A stretch of 64,000 bases of DNA, taken from SAR92 clade bacterium H231. GTDB taxonomy: Bacteria > Pseudomonadota > Gammaproteobacteria > Pseudomonadales > Porticoccaceae. The notes under the pieces are model-generated. The model ran no database searches. It was given only the letters and a program-made list of their open reading frames with translations, and was not told where the DNA came from. The stretch is taken from assembly GCA_025153775.1 (NCBI GenBank), contig JAOALC010000002.1:248001-312000 (forward strand). The letters are read 5' to 3'. This document shows, piece after piece, positions 1 to 8,773 of the stretch; position 1 is the first letter of the stretch; every line of letters starts with the position of its first letter. The translations under genes were made by a program, and so were the position numbers.

Positions 1-1166
1 CGCAGGCCGTTGATAAAGGCTTCACTGGCGGAAGCTGTGCCACCACTGGCCAACACAAAAACCCGTGACATATTGAGCTTGGGTAGTGGGCTGCCCTCCT
101 CAGCCGAAAATCCAGCTGCGGTTGAAGGGAAATAGGTCGGCGCCAGATTGCGCCCGGTAATCGGGTTGACCGAGGGATACTTATCGTTAAATGTGGTCTC
201 TTCGAATATGCGCCCAGAGGCTGCCTCGCCGGCTACCATAGAAGCTAACTCCGCAGCTATATCAAGATAGCCACCACCGTTGTAACGCAGATCCACCACC
301 AGCTCATCAATATTGGCTTGCTTTAACTGATTGACTGCCGTGATCAGTTGCTGCTCTGCAGTAGCAATATGGGAATTAAAAGTCAGATAACCTACCTTGG
401 TTCCATTGTGATCAACTGTTTTTACATTCTTCACTGGCTGGCTGGTGATCTCCATACTCTCCATCACCACAGTTCTTGTCTCAGTGGCGCCTAGATCTCT
501 GACCACAAAAGTATGGGACTCGCCCAGTTCGGAGGGAAATAAGCCTGCATTAAGAGTATCGGCAGAGCCATCCTCAACCGCCGCACCATCGACCGATACA
601 ATCACGGCACCGCGACTAACATTATTATCCGATGCAGCTGTGTTGGGTTCATTAAATGCAACTACCAGACTGCGCGGCGGCGAGGTGCTTACAAAAGCTA
701 ACTCCCAGCCATAACCGGCAGAAATTCCAGACTGGGATAATAGCTCCCACTCCTCGGTATCATAGGTAAAGTGGAATTGATCTTTGGGATTTCCAGTCTC
801 GGTCAGCGCATCGGTTTTCATCAACTCAAAGTATTGGCCCGTACTGTCTATAGTTCCCGGGTCAATATCATCGAGCTCTCTGTACCAGAGATAAGTGTCA
901 TTGCTATAGGATCTAATCCAGAAATTTTCGTCGGTGATGCTGCCAACCCGATCACCGTAGGCAGAATCTGCCCTGGGGTTTGCACAAAACCCTTCGAGAC
1001 TGCGAGCTGAGTCATACTGACCCTCAATCCAGCCTGAGGATGGAGTGGTAGCTGTGGAACCCCCTCCAATCGCTGCGGCCACAGGCACTGTAATATTATT
1101 GCCTCCACCGCCTCCGCCACAGGATGTGACGACGGATAGAGCTGCTATTGCCCCGTAGATTCTCAT
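1..1166 (-). CDS. S41 family peptidase, lipoprotein (3' end outside window)
   Basis: The frame is open from an ATG at 1166 to the window edge, giving about 388 visible residues. A short N-terminus ends in a lipobox (V-T-S-C) followed by a run of glycines, which indicates a membrane-anchored lipoprotein. A PDZ-like middle part leads to the S41 signatures LVVDLRYNGGG and VFVLASGGTASASEAF. The serine in TASASE is the expected nucleophile of C-terminal-processing/tricorn-type proteases. A GGGGG run a few bases before the ATG serves as ribosome site. The catalytic Lys region lies beyond the edge. The role is probably turnover of envelope or periplasmic proteins; the substrate cannot be told from sequence. 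Confidence 0.88.
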   Translation of the reverse strand, partial: MRIYGAIAALSVVTSCGGGGGGNNITVPVAAAIGGGSTATTPSSGWIEGQYDSARSLEGFCANPRADSAYGDRVGSITDENFWIRSYSNDTYLWYRELDDIDPGTIDSTGQYFELMKTDALTETGNPKDQFHFTYDTEEWELLSQSGISAGYGWELAFVSTSPPRSLVVAFNEPNTAASDNNVSRGAVIVSVDGAAVEDGSADTLNAGLFPSELGESHTFVVRDLGATETRTVVMESMEITSQPVKNVKTVDHNGTKVGYLTFNSHIATAEQQLITAVNQLKQANIDELVVDLRYNGGGYLDIAAELASMVAGEAASGRIFEETTFNDKYPSVNPITGRNLAPTYFPSTAAGFSAEEGSPLPKLNMSRVFVLASGGTASASEAFINGL

Positions 1167-1337
1167 TGATGACCCCCAACTGGACATCAGGTAGATGTCC
1201 AAAACTCTTATGATTATTGATACCCAGTGGTTAAATTAACCCGATCACTGATGAGATTCAAGCTCTCACTCAATGCTCAACTTCCTCTAGTCAATATAAG
1301 GGTTCCCTGTTAACGTGCAGGCTGCTAGGGGGAAATA

Positions 1338-2642
1338 ATGGAAAATAATAATAAAAATCCCAGTGCCCACAAAGAAATCGGCTTCTGGCGGGGCTGGTCT
1401 ATAGCTGTAGGCTGTGCCATTGGTTCTGGCGTGTTTATGATGCCCACATTGCTGGCACCCTATGGCATGCTCGGGTTGGCCGGCTGGTTGATAGCCGGTG
1501 GTGGCACCTTACTGGTGGCCCTATCCCTGTCGCGCCTGGTGCGGCGCATTCCAAAAATTGGCGGGCCCTATGCCTATGTGCAAGCAGGGCTGGGGAGTTT
1601 TGCCGGGTTCCTGATTGCCTGGACCTACTGGATCGCCTGTATAGCTGCAGTCTCAGGCATCGCCATTGCCTTTGTAGGCTATCTTGGCGTGTTTGTGCCC
1701 CAGATCACCGACTCCAGAATACTGTCTCTGCTCTGCGCACTGGCGCTGGTATGGTCTATTGTGATGCTTAATGTGCGCAGCTTAGAGAGCAGTAGTCGTT
1801 TTCAGCTGGTATCTACCCTGATAAAAATACTGCCTCTGTTATTTATGATTATTCTCGGCTTTAGCTTTATGGAGCCCGCTAATCTGCCCGAGGTCAATCC
1901 CACCGACCTTCATCCGGCAGCCCTGTTGGCCACAGTGACCACTCTGGTGATGTGGTCCTTTGTGGGCATAGAGACAGCTACTGTGCCTGCAGACAATATG
2001 GTCGAACCGGAAAAAACCATTCCCCGGGTGTTGGTGGCTGCAGTACTCAGCATACTGACAATCTATCTACTGGTCAGTATGGCGGTTGCGCTGCTGGTTC
2101 CGGCAGACGAATTAATGAATTCAACTGCACCTTTTGCGCTGGCCGCCAGTAAAGTTATGGGGCCAGCAGGCGCTGCTCTGATTACCCTGGGTGCCCTGGT
2201 ATCAACCCTGGGCTCTCTCAATGCCAACACATTGACCGCTGGTAATGTGGCACTGGCTGCTGCTAAAGACAATCTACTGCCAGAGCAGTTTAAACGCCTG
2301 AGTGACAGTGGTACGCCACAATTTGCCTATATTGTGTCTGGATTGTTTATCAGTGCACTGTTAACTCTCAACTACACCAAAGGACTGGTGGCCGCGTTTA
2401 CCTTTATGGCTATGCTGTCTACCCTGTCTACATTGATGGCCTATGCCTTCTGTGCAGTTGCAGAGTTTTACTTTTTAAAATCTGATCAGCCCGGCCCTGA
2501 GCGCACCCGCGCCATTGGCCTATCTATAGCGACTTTCACCTATGCGTTTTTTGCCATTTACGGCGCAGGCTGGGAGATCGTTTTTTATTCCTTTATGCTT
2601 ATCCTTATGGGTATGCCAATCTACGCACTAGTCAAAAAATAA
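1338..2642 (+). CDS. APC-family amino acid permease/antiporter
   Basis: This 434-residue inner-membrane protein has about 12 hydrophobic segments. The TM1 signature (VGCAIGSGVFMMP) and the following GGPYAY segment are typical of the APC superfamily, closest in style to basic amino acid/polyamine antiporters such as AdiC and PotE. A strong ribosome site (AGGGGGA) precedes the ATG. It lies 13 nt ahead of a dimethylargininase-type gene in the same direction, so the pair is likely one operon. I infer that it brings in arginine, methylarginines or a related guanidino compound; the substrate is not proven by sequence. Confidence 0.88.
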   Translation: MENNNKNPSAHKEIGFWRGWSIAVGCAIGSGVFMMPTLLAPYGMLGLAGWLIAGGGTLLVALSLSRLVRRIPKIGGPYAYVQAGLGSFAGFLIAWTYWIACIAAVSGIAIAFVGYLGVFVPQITDSRILSLLCALALVWSIVMLNVRSLESSSRFQLVSTLIKILPLLFMIILGFSFMEPANLPEVNPTDLHPAALLATVTTLVMWSFVGIETATVPADNMVEPEKTIPRVLVAAVLSILTIYLLVSMAVALLVPADELMNSTAPFALAASKVMGPAGAALITLGALVSTLGSLNANTLTAGNVALAAAKDNLLPEQFKRLSDSGTPQFAYIVSGLFISALLTLNYTKGLVAAFTFMAMLSTLSTLMAYAFCAVAEFYFLKSDQPGPERTRAIGLSIATFTYAFFAIYGAGWEIVFYSFMLILMGMPIYALVKK

Positions 2643-2655
2643 TAAGAGAAAAACC

Positions 2656-3522
2656 ATGGCCAATTTTGATGAATACTCGGCACTCAGTCAGGTTGCTATC
2701 CGCAGTGCTGCCAATGCTTTTGTTAGCGATGCCAAATTGGAGCAGGAGTGGCGCCCGCTGCGCTTTCATAACAAACCACAGATAGAACAAGCACTAGTGG
2801 AATACGCTGACTTCCGACAATTGCTGGTCAGCACTGGAGCACAGCTGATTGATCTGGAGTCCGCAGATAAACTGACTATCGACAGTATTTATACCAGAGA
2901 CAGTATTCTAATTAGCCCCAATGGTTTAATTCTGTGCAATATGGGCCGCGCCAGTCGCACCCCAGAAGCCAAAGCAAATGCCGCTGCCTATCAAGCTGCG
3001 GGGCACAGAGTCGCAGGAGAAATATGCGCGCCAGGCACGTTGGAGGGCGGTGACTTTATCTGGCTGGATAGACATCATGCTGCAGTAGGGCTTGGCCCAC
3101 GCACCAATGCCGAGGGCATAAGACAGCTCAAAGAGCTGCTGGGCCCGGATGTTGAACTGCATGAGGTGGAGTTGCCCGCACCTGATCATCCAGACGATGT
3201 GCTGCATCTTATGTCGATAATCTCACCCATAGATCAGGATTTAGCCCTGATATACAGGCCCTTTATGCCCGCCAGCTTTATCCAGTGGCTTGAGACACTG
3301 GGCATTGGCTTTGTTGATGTGCCGGAGGAGGAATACCTTATTATGGGCTGCAATGTGCTGGCTGTTGCCCCGCGCCGCGCCATTATGCTGGAGAATTTGC
3401 CCGGCGTTAAAATGCGGCTGGAAGCGGCGGGATGCCATGTAACCACCTATAGGGGCATGGAGATAAGCCGCCAAGGGGAAGGTGGGCCCACCTGCTTAAC
3501 CAGACCACTTGTCAGAGGTTAA
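2656..3522 (+). CDS. dimethylarginine dimethylaminohydrolase (DDAH)-like amidinohydrolase
   Basis: This 288-residue protein of the guanidino-group-modifying (amidinotransferase/arginine deiminase) fold is likely cytoplasmic. Visible active-site elements in order are YTRDS (about 79-83), LEGGDF (129-134), a catalytic His in DDVLHLMS (H184) and the nucleophile Cys in GGPTCLTRP (C280). DDAHs hydrolyse N-omega-methylarginines to citrulline and a methylamine. The length (about 250-290) fits DDAH better than the longer arginine deiminases (about 400). The gene directly follows the permease at 1338, suggesting uptake and hydrolysis of arginine-type compounds. An agmatine- or arginine-specific enzyme of the same fold remains possible. 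Confidence 0.82.
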   Translation: MANFDEYSALSQVAIRSAANAFVSDAKLEQEWRPLRFHNKPQIEQALVEYADFRQLLVSTGAQLIDLESADKLTIDSIYTRDSILISPNGLILCNMGRASRTPEAKANAAAYQAAGHRVAGEICAPGTLEGGDFIWLDRHHAAVGLGPRTNAEGIRQLKELLGPDVELHEVELPAPDHPDDVLHLMSIISPIDQDLALIYRPFMPASFIQWLETLGIGFVDVPEEEYLIMGCNVLAVAPRRAIMLENLPGVKMRLEAAGCHVTTYRGMEISRQGEGGPTCLTRPLVRG

Positions 3523-3533
3523 GTGGGTAGAGC

Positions 3534-4733
3534 TTAAATTCGTTCGATCAGCAGTGCGGTGCCAATACCGGCCGCACCGCTGGTAGCCACCACGCCTGTC
3601 TGCAGGTCTCGCCGCTCAAGTTCATCAATCAGCATGCCCAGCATAATTCCGCCAGTGGCGCCCATAGGGTGCCCCAGAGCAATCACCCCACCATTAACAT
3701 TTAGCCTGTCTGCCCCTATATCCAGGTCCCGCTGGCATTTAATACTGGTAGCGGCAAAGGCCTCATGAAGCTCAAACAGATCTATATCAGCACTGGTCAA
3801 ACCCTGATCTAACAGCAGTTTTGCAGTGGCGGCGGCGCAGCCGGAAACCACCTGCAGCGGATCATTACACAGAGTGGTGGCAGCCAGAATTCGGGCGCGG
3901 GGCACCAGGCCCTGCCCCTGAAGTGACTTATCACCCAACAATACCAGAGAGGCAGCATCTGCCATTGCTGGAGAATTGCCCGCCGTATGCACATGGGAAA
4001 TTGCCTGCAGGCTGGGATGCTCAGTCAGTTGCAGAGCATCCACCCCAGTGGCTCCCAACTCTGCAAAATAGGGTTTTAGCTGAGCCAGATCCTCTGGGCC
4101 AAGTTCTGGGCGAATGCACTCATCCTCATTCACCCAGCAATCTTTGACTGGGTTATACACTGGAATAATAGATTTAAAATATCCTTGGTTGCGAGCCAGA
4201 GCTGCGCGCCGCTGGCTTTGCAGTGCAATCTGATCCACCTGCTGGCGACTGATATTATTCAGCGAAGCAATCAGATCTGCACCACTGCCCATCATTAGCA
4301 TACGGTTATCCAGCGCCAGCGCCCCATCGGCAAACATAGACGCCTGATCGGATAGCATGGGAACACGGGACATCATTTCAATCCCCCCAGCTAGGGTACA
4401 ACTCGCCTGGCCCGTATTGATTTTCATGGCGGCAATATTCACCGCATCCAGCCCCGAAGAGCAAAAGCGGTTGATGGTCATGCCTGGAATAGCATCTGGC
4501 CAACCCGCATAGAGCAATGAAGTCTTGGCAATATTGCCTCCCTGCTCACCCATCTGGGTAACACAGCCCAACACCAGATCTTCAACGCTGTTTTTATCCA
4601 AAGCAGTGCGCTGTTCCAATGCATCAAAGAGGCTTTTTAATAATTCAAAGGCGCTAATATCTGCCAGGCCACCATCGGATCGCGCTCGCCCTCGGGGAGT
4701 GCGAATAGCCTCATAGATTAGCGCTGGCTGCAC
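3534..4733 (-). CDS. thiolase family protein (acetyl-CoA acyltransferase), altered active site
   Basis: This 399-residue thiolase is the last gene of a four-gene minus-strand operon. It starts with GTG, whose first base overlaps the upstream gene's TAG stop, so translation is probably coupled. The acyl-accepting Cys is present in NRFCSSGLD (C91), as are HEAFAA and the NGGxxALGHPxGATG motif. The C-terminal position normally held by the second catalytic Cys (CxGGG(M/Q)G) reads TSGAAGIG, with Ser at about 385. Beta-ketothiolase activity may therefore be weakened or changed. In context it would act at the end of a CoA-dependent degradation route that starts with the ligase at 5965. Confidence 0.88.
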   Translation of the reverse strand: MQPALIYEAIRTPRGRARSDGGLADISAFELLKSLFDALEQRTALDKNSVEDLVLGCVTQMGEQGGNIAKTSLLYAGWPDAIPGMTINRFCSSGLDAVNIAAMKINTGQASCTLAGGIEMMSRVPMLSDQASMFADGALALDNRMLMMGSGADLIASLNNISRQQVDQIALQSQRRAALARNQGYFKSIIPVYNPVKDCWVNEDECIRPELGPEDLAQLKPYFAELGATGVDALQLTEHPSLQAISHVHTAGNSPAMADAASLVLLGDKSLQGQGLVPRARILAATTLCNDPLQVVSGCAAATAKLLLDQGLTSADIDLFELHEAFAATSIKCQRDLDIGADRLNVNGGVIALGHPMGATGGIMLGMLIDELERRDLQTGVVATSGAAGIGTALLIERI

Positions 4734-5965
4734 TAGTTAACACCCAGTATCAGGCTGACACAGGTGGTAGTGCTGCCCCCCAAATTAAAAGTGGCCATAT
4801 TTTCTGCGTTTTTAATCTGGCATGGCCCAGCGCGGCCAGTCACCTGGTTGGCGCAGTCCAGCAACATGCGAATACCTGTGGCACCCACAGGATGCCCCAG
4901 CCCGATCAGGCCGCCACTGGCATTGATGGGAAAATCTCCGTCCATGCTAATACGGCCCTCGGCAATCGCCTTCCAGCTCTCCCCGGGCGCGGTTAATCCA
5001 ATATGGTCTATAGCCATATACTCTGTGATAGTAAAGCAGTCATGGGTTTCTAAACCGTCCAGATCTGTTACATCGGCAAAGCCTGCACGTCCCAGGGCAT
5101 CGGTCATAATCTGTTTAACATGGGGAAATAGCATGGGGTTGCCGGCGCTCAGCGCCAGCTTGCTATCCAGACTAATTGGCGCAGAGCGGTGCCCCCAGCC
5201 TTTGATACGCGGAATATCCTCAAGCTTTAGACCGTTTTCGGCGGCATAGTCCCGGGCAGCTTTTTCGCTGGCCAGAAAGACACAGGCGGCACCATCGGTA
5301 ATCTGCCCGCAGTCCATTTTGCGCACCCGACCCTCGATCACCGGGTTGTACTGGTCATCATCGGTGTAACTCTGGGGTTGAAACTGCCAGTTTCTCGACT
5401 GGGCATTGGGATTGCGACGGCCATTATCAAAATTAATTTTGGCGATGGTTTTTAAGTGGTCGCAATCAATACCATGGCGGGCATCATATTCATCAATAAT
5501 TTGATTAAACATATAGGGCCACGGGAAATCGCAATGGGTCGCTTCCATACCTTTCCAGGTGGCGGCACCCAGATATTCGGCGCCCGTCCGACCGTCCACA
5601 TTACGCATAAATTCTAGCCCCAGCACAGAGGCCAGGTCATAGTGGCCGGCTTCTATATCGCGCATGGCACTGAGCAGCGCAATGGAGCCTGAAGCACAGG
5701 CTGCTTCATGGCGACTGGTGGGTATAGAGGCCAACTCGGGATAGGCTTCGGCAAAAAAACCGCCAATTAATCCCTGACCGGTAAATAGGTCACCGACAAA
5801 ATTGCCCACATGGCCCACTTCAATTTGCTCTGGGCTGATACCGGTTTTAGTTAGGGCGCTATCCAATGTCTCGCGGAACATATCGTAGATACTCAGCCCT
5901 TCCCGCGCCCAGTTGCGGGCAAAATCAGTTTGCGCGCCGCCCAACACATAAACAGGTGCACTCAT
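4733..5965 (-). CDS. SCP2-type thiolase / acetyl-CoA acetyltransferase-like protein
   Basis: This 410-residue thiolase-fold protein belongs to the SCP-x/non-decarboxylating acetyl-CoA acetyltransferase branch. Visible are the nucleophile Cys in HEAACASGS, the His segment GLETHDCFTITEY and GGLIGLGHPVGATG. The C-terminus has GGSTTTC rather than the classical CxGGG, as is usual for this branch. The stop shares bases with the GTG of the next gene, and its ATG overlaps the TAA of the upstream ligase gene. Two thiolase-type proteins side by side suggest cleavage of an unusual or branched acyl-CoA. The exact substrate is unknown. Confidence 0.86.
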   Translation of the reverse strand: MSAPVYVLGGAQTDFARNWAREGLSIYDMFRETLDSALTKTGISPEQIEVGHVGNFVGDLFTGQGLIGGFFAEAYPELASIPTSRHEAACASGSIALLSAMRDIEAGHYDLASVLGLEFMRNVDGRTGAEYLGAATWKGMEATHCDFPWPYMFNQIIDEYDARHGIDCDHLKTIAKINFDNGRRNPNAQSRNWQFQPQSYTDDDQYNPVIEGRVRKMDCGQITDGAACVFLASEKAARDYAAENGLKLEDIPRIKGWGHRSAPISLDSKLALSAGNPMLFPHVKQIMTDALGRAGFADVTDLDGLETHDCFTITEYMAIDHIGLTAPGESWKAIAEGRISMDGDFPINASGGLIGLGHPVGATGIRMLLDCANQVTGRAGPCQIKNAENMATFNLGGSTTTCVSLILGVN

Positions 5966-7686
5966 TATCCTATCTCCTTAATTCGTTGCTCCACCGCATC
6001 CTGCAACAGAAACCGCTGCACCTTGCCCAGCGGGTTGCGCGGCAAGGCAGTAAATAGCTCTAGGCGCTCGGGTAGCTTAAATTTGGCGATGCCCTGCCCA
6101 CTCAGGTACTCAGCAATAAGCTCCAGGCTGGGGGGCTCAGTATCCGGTGCAACTACCACACAGGCACATATCTTTTCCCCCAGTCGCTCATCGGCGTAGG
6201 CACACACAGCCACCTCGGCTGAATTGGGCAAACCCTCCAGCAAAATATCGATTTCCATGGGCGAGATTTTCATACCGCCACGATTGATAATATCTTTGCA
6301 GCGACCGGCAATGCGATAAAAGTTGGGCGGCACTGCGCTATCTTTAGCTCCATCCGCAGTTCCATTCCCGGCACATAATTCCACCAGATCACCGGTGCGG
6401 AAAAAGCCATCCTCGGTAAATACTTCGGCATTGTCCGTGCCCAGATAGCCGTCAAACACCGTGGCACCGTCAAACAATAATTCGCCAACTTTACCGGCCT
6501 CGGTAATTTCTTCGCCAGTATCTACATCCACTACCTTGCTGCGGACAATGGCGTTGACCTCGGAATCCCAAGCCTCTATGCCAGCTCCAACCCGGGGAAA
6601 CATGGTGGCGCGCTCTGTGGCATCGGCGGCATGCTGGGGGGTACAAAAAAGACTAATGCCCTCATTGGAGCCATAGAAGTTAATCACCTCTACACCATAC
6701 TTCTGGCCAAAGGTCTCAATCATCCAAGGAGCCAGTGGTGCCGAGCCCGAGCCAATGGAGCGCAGCTCAGAAAAATTAAACTGATTCCACATAGCCTCAT
6801 TTTTTGCCAGCTGATTTAGCACCGCAGGCGGGGCCACAGTAAAGGTTATTTTTTCCTCCTGCAGCTGGGTTAAAAACAAGCCCGGGTCCAGAGGGTGATG
6901 CAAAATAATGCTGCAGCCCACTAACATGGATGGGTAGAGAAAAGCCCCCACCGAACCCATATTGACCATGGGGAAAATATTGAGAAAGCGATCACCCAAC
7001 TTATAGTCTGCTGCCTCTACACAGCAACGGGAGGTGGCAAACCACATATTGTGACTGCGGGGCACGCCTTTGGGTGTGCCTGTTGTTCCCGAGGTCCAAC
7101 AGATGGTTAAAATATCATCAGCGCTGACAGGATGGCTTGCCTCATAGTCTGCAAGCTGCTCTTGCACCTCGCTATAGCTAGTGGCATCAACACTGATCTC
7201 CGAGCCAAACACTAACAGTTGTGCAGTTTCCGGCAGATGCTGCCGGGCATTGGCGGCCAGAGGCAGGCCATTAAACTGCTCTATAGTTAGCATTGCCGAA
7301 GGATTAATGGTGGTGCAAATATGCTGTAACTCATGGGCGCCGTACTGCACAGCTGCAGGAGAAATAATGACCCCCAGCTTGCTGGCAGCCAAATAGGCCA
7401 TCACCAGCTCGGCGATATTGGGCAGTTGTACCAAAATAGCATCGCCACTTTTTATCCCGGCCTGCAATAGCTGTGAGGCCAAATTATCGCTGGCATGATT
7501 AAGCTCTGCAAAGGATAGTCGGTAGGGTGCGTCTCCGGTAAGGTCTTCGCGGTTGGGTTGATCGGCCACCGCCAATAAATCCGGATGCTGCTGGGCATGT
7601 TGTCGCAGCATGCCATGGAGACTGAGATCGCCCCACCAGCCCCGCTCCCGATAGTCTGCAATACGCTGTGCAGATGATGTAATCAT
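5965..7686 (-). CDS. AMP-dependent acyl-CoA synthetase/ligase
   Basis: This 573-residue member of the ANL adenylate-forming family has all the core motifs in order: the P-loop TSGTTGTPKG, NFYGSNEG, FFRTGDL, the hinge and A8 region RGGMKISPMEID, and the A10 lysine in PRNPLGKVQ. It activates a carboxylic acid to the acyl-AMP and then the CoA thioester. Its substrate could be a fatty acid, an aromatic acid or an isoprenoid acid; the sequence does not settle this. It overlaps the upstream nitronate monooxygenase gene by 4 nt and the downstream thiolase gene by 1 nt, so it sits in the middle of a coupled operon. Confidence 0.9.
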   Translation of the reverse strand: MITSSAQRIADYRERGWWGDLSLHGMLRQHAQQHPDLLAVADQPNREDLTGDAPYRLSFAELNHASDNLASQLLQAGIKSGDAILVQLPNIAELVMAYLAASKLGVIISPAAVQYGAHELQHICTTINPSAMLTIEQFNGLPLAANARQHLPETAQLLVFGSEISVDATSYSEVQEQLADYEASHPVSADDILTICWTSGTTGTPKGVPRSHNMWFATSRCCVEAADYKLGDRFLNIFPMVNMGSVGAFLYPSMLVGCSIILHHPLDPGLFLTQLQEEKITFTVAPPAVLNQLAKNEAMWNQFNFSELRSIGSGSAPLAPWMIETFGQKYGVEVINFYGSNEGISLFCTPQHAADATERATMFPRVGAGIEAWDSEVNAIVRSKVVDVDTGEEITEAGKVGELLFDGATVFDGYLGTDNAEVFTEDGFFRTGDLVELCAGNGTADGAKDSAVPPNFYRIAGRCKDIINRGGMKISPMEIDILLEGLPNSAEVAVCAYADERLGEKICACVVVAPDTEPPSLELIAEYLSGQGIAKFKLPERLELFTALPRNPLGKVQRFLLQDAVEQRIKEIG

Positions 7687-8600
7687 GATTCAACCCCCTT
7701 TACCGAAAGATATTCCTGTTCCAATTGATCGACAATGTCTTTAATAGACTGCTGTTGAGTAATGGAACCCACAGCCTGACCAGCAGCCCAAATATCGCGC
7801 CAGCGCTTTACATCACCGGCGGCTTCGAGAAAATTAATATCCCCTGCGGGGGGCATATTTTTCAGGTCATAGCCTGCATTGAGCAGGCTGTTTTTAAGCC
7901 AGTTGGCCTTAACCCCAGTCACTGAGTCTGAGGTGACAATATCTCCAGCGGACGCATCTACCACCATCTGCTTATAGTCATCAGCGGCCAGGCATTCATG
8001 GCTGGGAATAAATCTAGTGCCCATATACACATAATTAGCCCCAAGCACTTCCGCCGCATAAATAGCTCGGCCATTACTGACCGCACCCGACAGAATAATC
8101 TCGCCATCAAAAAACTGGCGCACCTCTTCCACAAAGGCAAAGGGTGAGATCTGCCCAGTATGGCCCCCAGCACCGGCGCAAATAAGGGCTAGACCATCCA
8201 CACCCGTGGCCGCGGCACGGCGGGCAAATTCCACGCTGTTGACATCCGCGTAAATCTTGCCCCCATAGCCATGCACCGCCTCCACCGCCTCTTCCGGACT
8301 GCCCAGGGCGGTGATCACTAGTGGTGCTTGATATTTGACTGCCAACTCTAGATCGGCATGCCGGCGGGGGTTGGATCTGTGCATCACCAGATTAATCGCC
8401 CAGGGCGCTGCCCTGCTCGTACCTTTGAGAGCGCTGGTAATCTCAATCAGCCAGTCTTCGAGAATCTCAGGAGTGCGCGCATTGGGGCTGGGAAATGAAC
8501 CCACAATCCCGGCGCGACAACTGGCGATCACCATCTCGGGGCCAGATAGTAGGAACAATGGTGCCTGAATAACAGGCAGACGCAGCTCGCTTAATGACAT
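7683..8600 (-). CDS. nitronate monooxygenase-family flavoprotein
   Basis: This 305-residue TIM-barrel protein resembles 2-nitropropane dioxygenase/nitronate monooxygenase and the related enoyl-reductase FabK. The flavin-phosphate segments (ALICAGAGGHTGQ, ILSGAVSNGRAI, YMGTRF) and the N-terminal PVIQAPLFLLSGPE are visible. It is the first gene of the minus-strand operon running through an acyl-CoA ligase and two thiolases, with ATGA overlap to the ligase. In such neighbourhoods these flavoproteins may act as oxidases or enoyl reductases rather than on nitronates, so the reaction here is open. It reads away from the carotenoid oxygenase gene. Confidence 0.87.
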   Translation of the reverse strand: MSLSELRLPVIQAPLFLLSGPEMVIASCRAGIVGSFPSPNARTPEILEDWLIEITSALKGTSRAAPWAINLVMHRSNPRRHADLELAVKYQAPLVITALGSPEEAVEAVHGYGGKIYADVNSVEFARRAAATGVDGLALICAGAGGHTGQISPFAFVEEVRQFFDGEIILSGAVSNGRAIYAAEVLGANYVYMGTRFIPSHECLAADDYKQMVVDASAGDIVTSDSVTGVKANWLKNSLLNAGYDLKNMPPAGDINFLEAAGDVKRWRDIWAAGQAVGSITQQQSIKDIVDQLEQEYLSVKGVES

Positions 8601-8659
8601 TGAGAAAACCCGCTTTGACAGCGTTATTATTTTTTATAGTTGCCTAGATATTAACCTGC

Positions 8660-8675
8660 TGCCAACCGGCTGGCA
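8660..8675. promoter_or_regulatory. candidate operator palindrome
   Basis: TGCCAACCGGCTGGCA is a 16-bp palindrome with one mismatched pair (arms TGCCAACC/GGCTGGCA). It lies midway between the divergent nitronate monooxygenase and carotenoid oxygenase genes, just upstream of a possible -35 box. The HxlR-type regulator at 10314 is the obvious candidate ligand. This is pattern-based only. Confidence 0.35.
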
Positions 8676-8684
8676 ACCGAGTAG

Positions 8685-8714
8685 TTGCCCTGTAACCTTT
8701 GAATCTCATATACT
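8685..8714 (+). promoter_or_regulatory. candidate sigma70 promoter for the carotenoid oxygenase gene
   Basis: TTGCCC (8685-8690) and TATACT (8709-8714) are separated by 18 nt, about 60 nt before the ATG at 8774. The palindrome at 8660-8675 would sit next to the -35 box. The match is reasonable but unproven. Confidence 0.35.
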
Positions 8715-8773
8715 TGCATAATTAGACCTATAAAAATAACAGGCCGCGCGGCTAAACCCCAGGGGATCAGACC

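Noticed and set aside
4764-5249. 161-codon open frame on the plus strand
   Set aside because: It lies wholly antisense to the SCP2-type thiolase gene, whose motifs are clear. Its composition is a shadow of that gene and it has no ribosome site.
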